DNA of 53,860 nt from Nocardioidaceae bacterium (GTDB lineage Bacteria > Actinomycetota > Actinomycetes > Propionibacteriales > Nocardioidaceae). Made by a program: the position numbers and the translations under genes. Location: NCBI GenBank assembly GCA_030447865.1, contig JAUJOD010000008.1:1-53860 (forward strand), written 5' to 3'. Below, piece after piece: positions 46,166-53,860 of this stretch (position 1 is its first letter; the number at the start of each line of letters is the position of its first letter). The notes under the pieces were generated by a model. That model did not search any database, had not been told where the DNA came from, and saw nothing but the letters and a program-made list of their open reading frames with translations.

Positions 46166-49100
46166 ATGCGTCGCAGCAAGCGGTGGATTGGCGTGGTGTT
46201 GGGGTGGGCGGTGCCGCTCTCTGGGTTGGCGTTCGTCGCGCCGGTGGCGGCTGCGGTGCCCGCGCCATCGGCGGAGCCGGAGTCGGTGGTGGCTCCGGTG
46301 GGGTTGGAGCGGCCGGATCCGGTGTCGGCGATGGTCACCGCACAGTCCAGCGATGCGCCGGTGGAGGACTTGTCGCAGCGGACGTCGGACACCCAGGTGT
46401 TCGCGAACCCGGACGGTTCCTGGTCGACCGAGATCGCCTCGGGCCCGGTCCGGGTGCAGCGGGAGGACGGGTCGTGGGCGGACCTGGACACCGGGCTGGC
46501 GCAGAGCCGTGATGGCAGCTGGTCGCCGCGGGTGTCGCTGGTGGAGGTGGAGTTTTCCAACGGCGGGCAGGACCCGTTCGCGGAGTTGACCGCGAGGGAC
46601 GGTTCGAGTGTGCGGTTGCGGTGGCCGCAGGCGTTGCCGGCGCCGGTGGTGGCTGGGTCGACGCTGACCTATCCGGGGGTGGTCGCTGGCGCTGACCTGG
46701 TGGTGGAGGCGTTGCCCAGCGGGTTCTCGCACTCGATCGTGCTGCACCAGGCGCCGGTCGGTCCGGCGGTGTACCGGGTCGGGGTGGAAACCGACGGCTT
46801 GGAGGTGGTGCAGGAGCCTGGCGGTGGGTTGTCGGTGCGCAAGCCGTCGGGGCGGGAGGTGGCTTCGGCGCCGGTGCCGTTGATGTGGGACGACAGCGCC
46901 GGCCCGGGTGAAGTGCCGGATCAGGTGTCGCCGCTGGAGGTGGCGGTGCAGACCGACGGCGGCGCCACCGAGTTGGTGCTGGCCGCTGACGAGCAGATGC
47001 TGGCCGACCCCGCGACGCAGTTCCCGGTGACGATCGACCCGTCGTTCGTGACCGGCCCGAGCCGGGACACCTGGGTGATGAACGCCGACTACACCACCTC
47101 TCAGTACGCCTCCACAGAGTTGCGGGCGGGTTCCTACGATGGCGGTGGGCACCGGGCCCGGTCGTTGATCCGGTTCGACGTGTCGGCGTTGCGGGGCAAG
47201 CATGTGCTGTCCGCGGCGATGCGGTTGCGTAACTACTACTCCGGATCCTGCAATTCGGGGGCGATCGGGGTGCGGCGGATCACCGAACCGTGGACCGCGG
47301 ACAACCTGACCTGGGGCAACCAGCCGCCGGCTGATGGGGTGGTGGACGAGTTCCTCCCCGCCTACGGCTACACCGGTTGCCCGGACGCGGGGACCGCGTC
47401 GTGGGACCTGCAGTCGATGGTGCAGGGGTGGGCCGACGGGCGGTTCGGCAACTACGGGGTGCTCGTACGGGCCACCGACGAGACCAGCGTCTACGCGTGG
47501 CGGAAGTACCGGTCGAGTGAGTTCACCGACAAGGCGGTGCAACCGAAGCTGGTGGTCACCTACAACTCCTATCCGAACATGGCGGGGACGCCGTCGCTGT
47601 CCCCGGTTGTCGGGTCGGCGAGTAGCGGGCTGGTGACCCGCAGTACCACCCCAACCCTGGCTGCGACCGTCTCGGACCCCGACGGCGGGAAGCTGCGCGG
47701 ACAGTTCCGGATCAAATCGGGTGGGGTGCTGATCTGGTCGAAGGCCTCGGCGTTGGTGTCGTCGGGGTCGACTGCGTCGGTGGCGGTGCCGTCGGGGGTG
47801 CTGACCCATGGCGGCTCCTATGTGTTGGAGGTGCTCGGCGACGACGACACCGACGTGTCGCGGCAGTTGGCTTCGACCAGTTTCACCGTGGACACCAAGG
47901 CGCCGGCGGCACCTGGAGTCAGCGCGACCGAGTTCGTCGACGGGCAGTGGAAGGACGTCCCGCCGGCGTCGAACACGTTCACGTTCTCCTCCACGGCCGG
48001 GGACGTCACCTCGTTCAGCTACGCCAAGGACGGTGGGGCGTGGGCGGGTAAGGCGGCCAGCAGCTCTGGCACGGCGAGCATCGACTGGGCCCCGCAGAAC
48101 GGCGCGCATTCGTTGAGCGTGAAGGCGGTCGACAAGGCCGGCAACACCAGCGCCACGACCACGTTCCGGTTCGGGGTGGGGGGCGCGGAGTTGCGGCTGC
48201 CGCTGGACGGGGACCGTTCCACCTCGACGTTCGACGTCGCCGCCACCGCACCCGGTGGTGCCACCGGGGCTTCGTTGCAGTGGCGGCTGGCCGGTGACAG
48301 CGCGGCGGTGTGGACCACGGCTAGCGGGACGGTGTCGACGCAGACCGGTCAGCCGTGGACGGGGGAGGTCAGCGACAGCGGTACGGCGTCGCTGGTGCAG
48401 CAGGTGCTGTGGGACTCCACCAAGGAGCCGGGGGTGCCGTCCCTTGGCTTGTTGCAGCTGCGGGTGTGCTTCGACTACTCCAACGCGTTGCGCCGCTGCT
48501 CCCCGAAGAAGCAGGTGCACACCGTGCCGCACGCGTTCGGCTCGTCGTTCCCCACCGCCCCGGTGGGCCCGGGTGAGGTGGGGTTGTTCACTGGCGAGCT
48601 GCGGGTCCCGGCGGTCGACGTGGAGGAGTGGACCGCTAGCGGGTTGTTGTCGCTTGGCCGCTCCCACCTGTCGTTGGGCGGACCCACGGCGGGGGCGGCA
48701 CGGGTGTTCGGGCCCGGTTGGGTGGCCGACCTGGGCGGCCCGTCGACGGGTGCCGCCGGGTTGGTGGTGGTCGACCGCACCGCCGAGGATGGGTCGGTGG
48801 TGCTGCAGGCGCCGTGGGGGGAGTCGTTTGTCTACCAGCACGCTGACGGGGGCCGGGGGGCGCAGCGCACCGGGAAGTACCTGGGCGTAGGGGAGACCGG
48901 CACGTTCGACGACCGGCTCACCCTCAGCAGCGGGGGGTCGGGGGCGGCGACACACACGCTCACCCTGGTCGAGTCCGACGGCACCAGCACCGACTGGGAA
49001 CGCACGGGCGGTAGCTGGCGGTTGGCCCGGGTCACAGAGCCGGCGCAGATCGGCACCACCCGCTACGCCTACAACGGCGAGGGGTTGGTGTCGTGGATCT

Positions 49101-52100
49101 TCGCCCCCGCCCCGCCCGGGGTGGCGTGCAGTGCGACCAGCCAAGGCCCGGGCTGCCGGGCGTTGCACCTCGCCTACACGCTCGTGGCCAGCGAGCCGCG
49201 GTTGGCGTCGGTGGACCTGATCGGCTACGACCCGAAACCGGACGCCGCGGGCCGCCCAACCAGCGCAGCGGGCATGTCATCGGTGACCGTCGTCCGCTAC
49301 GCCTACGACACGACTGGCCGGTTGGCGGCGAGTTGGGATCCCCGGTTCGGTGACGGCACGCAGGCGTTGCGGACCAGATACAGCTATGAGGTGGTCGGCG
49401 GCAAGACCCGATTGGCGGCACTGACCCCGCCGGGTGAGGCGACCTGGACCTTCGGTTACGACGACACCGGAAGGTTGACCAAGGCCACCCGGCCACAGCC
49501 GAGCGGGTCGGGGACCAGCACCTGGTCAATCGGCTACCAGGTGCCGACCGGCGGCATCGGGCTGCCGGACCTGCGACCGACCGCGACCACCGCGTGGGGG
49601 CAGAACGAGGGCGACGCACCGTTGGTCGGTGCCGCGGTATGGGCCCCCGATCGGGTGCCGGCTTTCCCGCCGACGAGCGAGGACTACGGGTACGCGTCGC
49701 TGTTCTACTTCACCGCCGAGGGGCGCACCACCAACACCGGCGGCTACGGGGCCGGGGCGTGGCAGATCGACACCGGCTGGTACGACGAACACGGCAACCT
49801 GGTGCGCGCGCTCAGCGCCGCTAACCGGGCGGCGGCGCTCAGCGACCCCGTCGAGTCGGCCACGGCGGCGGAGGAGCTGTCATCGTTCACCGTCTACGAC
49901 GCCGACGGCACCCGTATCGAGCAGGAGTGGGGCCCGGGCCGGGAGCTGGTCCTCGACGACGGCTCGACCATCATCGGTCGCGACCACACCAGCTACCGCT
50001 ACGACGACGAAACCACCGACGCCCAGCTGCTCGCCGGACGACCCGCCGATTCCCCGCCCGGGGGTTTCGACCTGGTGGTGCTGGCCGAACGCTCGACCAC
50101 CGACACCGCCCGGGAAAATGTCTTCGACACCAAACGGGTGCGCTACGGGTACGCGCCCGTGGTCGCCGGGGACGGCAACGGGTGGGTGCTCGGCACTCCG
50201 ACCACCACCAGCACCGAGTTGGGCGACGGGTCGTGGTCGGTGCAGACCACCCGTTACGACTCTGAGGGCCGGTTGATCGAGCTGCGCCAACCCGGTGGGA
50301 AGGCCGACGCCAGCGGCGCGGGCAACGACCCCAAGTCGCACCGCATCGTCTACTACACCGCCGACTCCTCCGCTGCCGACCCAGCGTGTGCCAACCAGCC
50401 CGCGTGGGCCGGGTTGGCATGCCGTAACGGACCCGCCACGCAACCCGCTTCGGGGAAACCGTTGCCGATCGCTTGGACCACTGGTTACGACTACCTGCTC
50501 AACCCCGTTCGGGTCGAGGAACGTTCCGGCGACCTCACCCGCACCACGGTCTTGGTCACCGACGCCGCTGGGCGTGTCACCCGGCGCAGCCTGCAGGTCG
50601 TGAACGCACCGATGGGTGATCAACCGGTACCCGATGTGAGTTACGCCTACGACGCGGCCACCGGGCAACTGATCTCCCAGGCGGCGGGTGGCGAGAGCGT
50701 TGAAGTCAGCTACGACTCCTGGGGACAGGTCACCCGGTACACGACCAACACCACCGGCGGCCCCAGCAACACCGCCACGACCACATACGACCCGGTGGGG
50801 CGAATCCAGACCCACCACGACGGCAAGGGCACCTACACCTACACCTATGACGGGGTCGACGCGAGCGGGCGGACCGAACGGCGCGGCCTGGTGACAGCTG
50901 TCGACGTGGGCCTGCCCAACACCGCCGTGCTGAGAGTCGCCTACGACGGCGACGCTCGACCAGTGCAACTGGCCTACCCTAACGGGACCACCGCGCAGTG
51001 GGTGCACAACAGCGCCAGCGATACCACCGGACTGATCTATACCCAAGCCGCCGAACCGCTGCTGGCGTTCACCGCCGCGGTCGACCGGGACGGGCGGATC
51101 CGAAACACCACCAGTCCCACCTCCGAGCAGAGCTATCGCTACGACCCGTTGGGCCGGCTCACCGCGGTCGCCGACACCTACCAAGGCCAGTGCGCGATCC
51201 GCGACTACCGCTTCGACGCCGACTCGAACCGCACCGCCGTCACCACGCACCCCGCCGCCGCCGACGGGAGCTGCAGCACAACCACTAGCGGCCAGATCGA
51301 CAGCTCCACTTTCGACGACGCCGACCGGATCACTGACCCCGGGTACAACTACGACAACCTTGGCCGCACCCGCACCGTCCCGGCAGCCGACACCGACCAG
51401 CCCACCGCCGGGCAACTTGAGGTCGCCTACCACGCAAACGACATGGTGGCTGCCCTCACCCAGCCAGGCATTCCCGACGGTGCCGGCGGCACCACCGCCA
51501 AGACCAAGACATTCCTCCTCGACGCCGCCGACCGGATTCGGAAAGTCGTGGACACCACCAGCGGCATCGGGGAAACCCGCCGGATCGTTAATCACTACGC
51601 CGACACCAGCGACTCACCAGTCTGGACCGCGACCAGCCATGACAGCGGCGCAAGTTGGAGCTGGGAGCGCAACATCACCGCCCCCACCGGCGACCTCGCG
51701 CTCATCCAAAGCAGCGACGGCACCAGCCAACTGCAACTGGCCAACCTACACGGTGACATCGCTGCGACCACGGACGCAAACACCACCAGCGGGATCAACA
51801 CCTACCACGAAAACACGGAATACGGGCAACCCCGAGACGACATCCCTGACCAACGCCGCTATGGCTGGCTCGGCGCCCATCAACGCTCCACCGACACCAT
51901 CGGCGGCCTCACCCTCATGGGCGCCCGCCTCTACAACCCGGCAACGGGCCGGTTCCTCTCGGTCGACCCGATCGTCGGAGGGACCCCCAACGCCTACGTT
52001 TATCCGCCCGATCCAGTGAACAATGTCGACCTCGACGGCCTGAGGTGCCTGTGCGGGCCGGGGGTGTGGGGCTCGCTGGGCGGGAGAATCACCGTTCCAC

Positions 52101-52441
52101 GCTCTGGCTTCAGACCAGTGGACGCCCGTCCCTACCGGTTCCCAAGCAGGACGCGAGCCGAAAGGATGCGGCAGAACAAGGATCGCGGGGATGCATTCGA
52201 AAAGGCGATGAGGGCCAGGCTAGAGAGGTCCCATGGGAGGGGGAATGTCTGGAAGCCCAGCTCGATTTGGACGCCGCATGGTTGGCGATCTCCAGACGCT
52301 GCAGTGCTTAGCCACGGCCGGATTACGTATTATGAATTCAAGACGGGCGCGTCTCGTTATCGATACAACCAAGCGGAGAAGGATCGCTGGATCGAGCGGA
52401 ACAAGGGAATAAAGACAATTGTAGTATGGCGGTGGGGGTAA
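46166..52441 (+). CDS. Secreted Rhs/YD-repeat polymorphic toxin with REase-fold nuclease tip
   Basis: The protein has 2,091 residues. The start ATG at 46166 gives a Sec signal peptide (RRSKRWIGVVLGWAVPLSGL, cleavage near VAAAVPA, about residue 30). Residues 295-470 resemble a DNRLRE domain (DTWVMNADYTTSQYASTELR, then SLIRFDVSAL, TWGNQP). Ig-like segments follow, then from about 830 YD/RHS repeats (for example YDTTGRLAAS, YDPVGRIQTHHD, YRYDPLGRLTAV). The Rhs core ends GARLYNPATGRFLSVDPI...DPVNNVDLDG near residue 1958. The variable C-terminus (1959-2091) has GDAFEKAMRARLE, SPDAAV and YYEFKTG, the E...D...ExK pattern of PD-(D/E)xK nucleases. A contact- or secretion-delivered DNase toxin is the likely role. 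The next gene is the probable immunity gene. Confidence 0.88.
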   Translation: MRRSKRWIGVVLGWAVPLSGLAFVAPVAAAVPAPSAEPESVVAPVGLERPDPVSAMVTAQSSDAPVEDLSQRTSDTQVFANPDGSWSTEIASGPVRVQREDGSWADLDTGLAQSRDGSWSPRVSLVEVEFSNGGQDPFAELTARDGSSVRLRWPQALPAPVVAGSTLTYPGVVAGADLVVEALPSGFSHSIVLHQAPVGPAVYRVGVETDGLEVVQEPGGGLSVRKPSGREVASAPVPLMWDDSAGPGEVPDQVSPLEVAVQTDGGATELVLAADEQMLADPATQFPVTIDPSFVTGPSRDTWVMNADYTTSQYASTELRAGSYDGGGHRARSLIRFDVSALRGKHVLSAAMRLRNYYSGSCNSGAIGVRRITEPWTADNLTWGNQPPADGVVDEFLPAYGYTGCPDAGTASWDLQSMVQGWADGRFGNYGVLVRATDETSVYAWRKYRSSEFTDKAVQPKLVVTYNSYPNMAGTPSLSPVVGSASSGLVTRSTTPTLAATVSDPDGGKLRGQFRIKSGGVLIWSKASALVSSGSTASVAVPSGVLTHGGSYVLEVLGDDDTDVSRQLASTSFTVDTKAPAAPGVSATEFVDGQWKDVPPASNTFTFSSTAGDVTSFSYAKDGGAWAGKAASSSGTASIDWAPQNGAHSLSVKAVDKAGNTSATTTFRFGVGGAELRLPLDGDRSTSTFDVAATAPGGATGASLQWRLAGDSAAVWTTASGTVSTQTGQPWTGEVSDSGTASLVQQVLWDSTKEPGVPSLGLLQLRVCFDYSNALRRCSPKKQVHTVPHAFGSSFPTAPVGPGEVGLFTGELRVPAVDVEEWTASGLLSLGRSHLSLGGPTAGAARVFGPGWVADLGGPSTGAAGLVVVDRTAEDGSVVLQAPWGESFVYQHADGGRGAQRTGKYLGVGETGTFDDRLTLSSGGSGAATHTLTLVESDGTSTDWERTGGSWRLARVTEPAQIGTTRYAYNGEGLVSWIFAPAPPGVACSATSQGPGCRALHLAYTLVASEPRLASVDLIGYDPKPDAAGRPTSAAGMSSVTVVRYAYDTTGRLAASWDPRFGDGTQALRTRYSYEVVGGKTRLAALTPPGEATWTFGYDDTGRLTKATRPQPSGSGTSTWSIGYQVPTGGIGLPDLRPTATTAWGQNEGDAPLVGAAVWAPDRVPAFPPTSEDYGYASLFYFTAEGRTTNTGGYGAGAWQIDTGWYDEHGNLVRALSAANRAAALSDPVESATAAEELSSFTVYDADGTRIEQEWGPGRELVLDDGSTIIGRDHTSYRYDDETTDAQLLAGRPADSPPGGFDLVVLAERSTTDTARENVFDTKRVRYGYAPVVAGDGNGWVLGTPTTTSTELGDGSWSVQTTRYDSEGRLIELRQPGGKADASGAGNDPKSHRIVYYTADSSAADPACANQPAWAGLACRNGPATQPASGKPLPIAWTTGYDYLLNPVRVEERSGDLTRTTVLVTDAAGRVTRRSLQVVNAPMGDQPVPDVSYAYDAATGQLISQAAGGESVEVSYDSWGQVTRYTTNTTGGPSNTATTTYDPVGRIQTHHDGKGTYTYTYDGVDASGRTERRGLVTAVDVGLPNTAVLRVAYDGDARPVQLAYPNGTTAQWVHNSASDTTGLIYTQAAEPLLAFTAAVDRDGRIRNTTSPTSEQSYRYDPLGRLTAVADTYQGQCAIRDYRFDADSNRTAVTTHPAAADGSCSTTTSGQIDSSTFDDADRITDPGYNYDNLGRTRTVPAADTDQPTAGQLEVAYHANDMVAALTQPGIPDGAGGTTAKTKTFLLDAADRIRKVVDTTSGIGETRRIVNHYADTSDSPVWTATSHDSGASWSWERNITAPTGDLALIQSSDGTSQLQLANLHGDIAATTDANTTSGINTYHENTEYGQPRDDIPDQRRYGWLGAHQRSTDTIGGLTLMGARLYNPATGRFLSVDPIVGGTPNAYVYPPDPVNNVDLDGLRCLCGPGVWGSLGGRITVPRSGFRPVDARPYRFPSRTRAERMRQNKDRGDAFEKAMRARLERSHGRGNVWKPSSIWTPHGWRSPDAAVLSHGRITYYEFKTGASRYRYNQAEKDRWIERNKGIKTIVVWRWG

Positions 52442-52986
52442 TGAGGGCGGCCGACAGTTGCGACGGTCTGGTTAAGAAGGCAGATATCATTTCTGGGCTG
52501 GGCCCGTACGTTCGTCGGGCACTGAAGCCGTGGAAACCGAAAGGAACCCGCCGAGGCGCGTGGCTGTTGACGTTAGAAAACGGTGACAAGTTAAAGGTTT
52601 TCATCTCTTCGTCGAAGTACGGCCCGAGCGAGGGGATCGGAAACCATTTCAGCATCACCCATGAGTTCGACATACACCACATCGATGACTGGAAATTGCC
52701 CGTGGCTCCCGCGAGCATGTTCATGTATCACCTCACTGACGAAGACTGGTCCCGGTGCCTCGAGATCGATCGCGCGGTGGTGCGGAAGATGAACCCTGGA
52801 ACGAGTGGCCCGACATACGAGGATCGTAAATTCCTAAGCCGTCCTATGACCAAAGACGATTTCCCAACATTGCGCGTCTATGACCGAGAAGACATCGACC
52901 GGTGGGGTGAGTTCATCGAGGCCACGCTCGGCCGCGACCTGAGCGGGTGGCTCGACTCCCTCAGGCGCGCCGGCTGGAGCGGCTGA
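52441..52986 (+). CDS. Probable immunity protein for the Rhs toxin
   Basis: The protein has 181 residues from the ATG at 52441, which shares its A with the toxin stop (TAATG), so translation is coupled. No signal peptide or TM is seen; it is soluble. The N-terminal half is beta-rich (RRGAWLLTLENGDKLKVFIS, then NHFSITHEFDIHHIDDWKLP) and the C-terminal half is helical (MTKDDFPTLRVYDREDIDRW). A/T content is higher than in the toxin core, as is common for toxin-tip and immunity cassettes that exchange horizontally. The immunity role is inferred from position alone. Confidence 0.7.
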   Translation: MRAADSCDGLVKKADIISGLGPYVRRALKPWKPKGTRRGAWLLTLENGDKLKVFISSSKYGPSEGIGNHFSITHEFDIHHIDDWKLPVAPASMFMYHLTDEDWSRCLEIDRAVVRKMNPGTSGPTYEDRKFLSRPMTKDDFPTLRVYDREDIDRWGEFIEATLGRDLSGWLDSLRRAGWSG

Positions 52987-53511
52987 ACCCCCCGATCCGA
53001 CTCATGCGACGTACTAGCAGGCCGACAGATCTCGACCCGCCCATAGGGTCGCAGGGTGACTGAGGTCGAGATCGGTCGCGGCCACGCCCCCGGTTACGTC
53101 GAAAGTCAAACGCGATCAGGTGACGTCCGCCGGGCAGGCTCACAAAGGCCACCCAACCCGCTTCCTCGTCGACATCGGCCGGCCGGAGCTCGGAAATCTC
53201 ATCTACGTCCGCAAGAAGGACGAGCTCTCCGTAACCGATATCGCGGTTCGACCTGATGCTGGCGACCAGCTCGGCCTCGTCGTTTAACAGAATCTCGACC
53301 GGCTGGCCGGGGCGCAGCATTGCGAGTGCCTTCCTAACCGGCCCGATAGATTCCGGCCCACCCCGCCGCTGCACCTCGGGACCCAGAAGACATCATGCAT
53401 ATTCTGGAGAACGCTCTCCCCGAACTCGTCGCTTTCCCTTGTCTCAGCAACGAGGTGGCCCTCAGCACGCTCGTCCTCCGGGGCCGCTTCCTCGCCGGAG
53501 TTCTCGATCAT
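52961..53511 (-). CDS. Acidic hypothetical protein, broken by one-base frameshift
   Basis: The ATG at 53511 (MIENSGEEAAPEDERAEGHL) lies five bases after the Cas2-like gene ends. The frame runs to NMHDVFWVP and breaks at GGG 53378-53380 (plus strand). In the next frame it continues VQRRGGPESIGPVRKALAML, PGQPVEILLNDEAELVASIR and LLADVDEISELRPADVDEEA. With one more C in the run it would be a single protein of about 183 residues with a small beta-domain in the middle. No family is recognised. Its 3' end overlaps the end of the convergent immunity gene by 26 bases, so the true stop may lie earlier. Confidence 0.55.
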
Positions 53512-53515
53512 TGAG

Positions 53516-53785
53516 CTACAGGTTGTCCTTGAGCCACTTACCGCCGGACTCCGGAATCCCGTACCAGGCGCCCACGCCCGCTGACTGCACGACGAGGACC
53601 TGGTCGTTCGAGTCGATGTGATTAAGGATTCCGTCGCGCAACTCAGACGCAGCCAACGACGTGACAACCACCCAAGTGCTGTCCAGGTGGTGCCACCAGT
53701 TGTTATGCGACTTCAGATACTCGAACAGTTCCGAGTACTGCTGGCCCGGTGCGTTCAAATCGTAGCTGACGATAAAGGACGCCAT
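53516..53785 (-). CDS. Cas2/VapD-like ferredoxin-fold small protein (SinR-family type)
   Basis: The protein has 89 residues from the ATG at 53785. The pattern SFIVSYDLNAPGQQYSELFE, WWHHLDSTWVVVTSLAASEL, DSNDQVLVV and WLKDNL fits a group of small stand-alone proteins that share the ferredoxin-like fold of Cas2 and VapD (an hhhSYDLN first strand, with the Asp in the position of the Cas2/VapD catalytic Asp). NCBI often labels these SinR family. Known relatives are mRNA-interferase-like or of unknown function. It is not part of a CRISPR locus here. It precedes, by five bases, an acidic protein that could be its partner. An IS1380 end lies 20 bases upstream of its start and may alter its promoter. 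Confidence 0.7.
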   Translation of the reverse strand: MASFIVSYDLNAPGQQYSELFEYLKSHNNWWHHLDSTWVVVTSLAASELRDGILNHIDSNDQVLVVQSAGVGAWYGIPESGGKWLKDNL

Positions 53786-53805
53786 GCCCCGACGGCACCC
53801 GTTAA

Positions 53806-53860
53806 CCCGGATCGTTCACGGTTCGCAGGCGTGATTGGCGCGTAGAAACACGGAAGTGCC
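53806..53860 (+). mobile_element. End of a second IS1380 copy (partial, runs off window)
   Basis: These 55 bases are the exact reverse complement of 23208-23262, the transposase-upstream end of the IS1380 element at 21592-23262. In this orientation a transposase would lie on the plus strand beyond the window. The identity stops at CCCGG, which marks the element boundary. Confidence 0.75.

Noticed and set aside
46160-49168. Open frame of about 1,000 codons antisense to the Rhs gene
   Set aside because: It is Arg/Pro/His-rich with no domain and mirrors the third-position G/C bias of the Rhs repeats; such antisense frames are expected in high-GC repeats.
49880-51595. Open frame of about 570 codons antisense to the Rhs gene
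   Set aside because: It is Gly/Val-rich without motifs and is explained by codon bias of the YD repeats on the other strand.
53516-53785. Cas2 of a CRISPR system
   Set aside because: No repeat array, Cas1 or other cas gene in the window; the sequence fits the stand-alone SinR/VapD-like group.

Overview
The window is high-GC DNA from an actinobacterium. Codon use is strongly G/C-ending, the insertion sequences are of actinobacterial type, and it holds a secreted wall-type Rhs toxin with an N-terminal DNRLRE-like domain. No rRNA, tRNA, CRISPR array, replication gene or core metabolic operon was recognised. It reads as an accessory genomic island crowded with mobile DNA: at least fifteen insertion sequences or remnants of the IS3, IS6, IS21, IS110, IS1380, ISL3 and IS30 types, several nested or chimeric. 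The left edge (1-166) holds the start of a tyrosine recombinase cut by an IS6-family end. The right edge (53806-53860) enters a second copy of the IS1380 element found at 21.6-23.3 kb, in opposite orientation.

Layout. 0.4-6.7 kb is a cluster of conflict-type genes: a membrane-anchored protein, a membrane-anchored methyltransferase, a SIR2-phosphoribosyltransferase fusion with a small overlapping partner, a two-TM protein, and a HEPN-like protein with a small partner. 7.0-10.4 kb holds two abutting IS110 elements and an IS6. 11.0-13.6 kb is an intact two-gene operon of unknown function. 13.9-25.7 kb is mobile DNA with broken genes between the elements. 26.3-33.4 kb is a tightly overlapping five-gene operon. 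33.4-35.7 kb is an IS graveyard, 36.0-37.1 kb holds two small genes and a truncated one, and 37.1-46.0 kb is IS21/IS3 DNA. 46.2-53.8 kb carries an Rhs polymorphic toxin with its likely immunity gene, then a convergent pair that includes a Cas2/VapD-like small protein.

The best candidate for an undescribed system is the 26.3-33.4 kb operon: a tandem-SIS plus HAD-phosphatase fusion, a PRTase-like protein, an ORC/CDC6-like P-loop ATPase, a Rossmann-like protein of unknown family, and a PfkB-type kinase with two Cys pairs. Four of the five are linked by 4-nt ATGA/GTGA-style overlaps. The set suggests synthesis or turnover of a sugar- or nucleoside-like metabolite coupled to an ATPase switch; that role is inference from domain content. 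The SIR2-PRTase fusion at 3 kb is a second, unrelated use of a PRTase fold in a likely defence protein.

A caution applies throughout. At least six coding frames are broken by a one-base change in a C or G run, and one IS3 copy differs from its sibling almost only by small indels. Some of these breaks may be sequencing or assembly errors rather than real decay.
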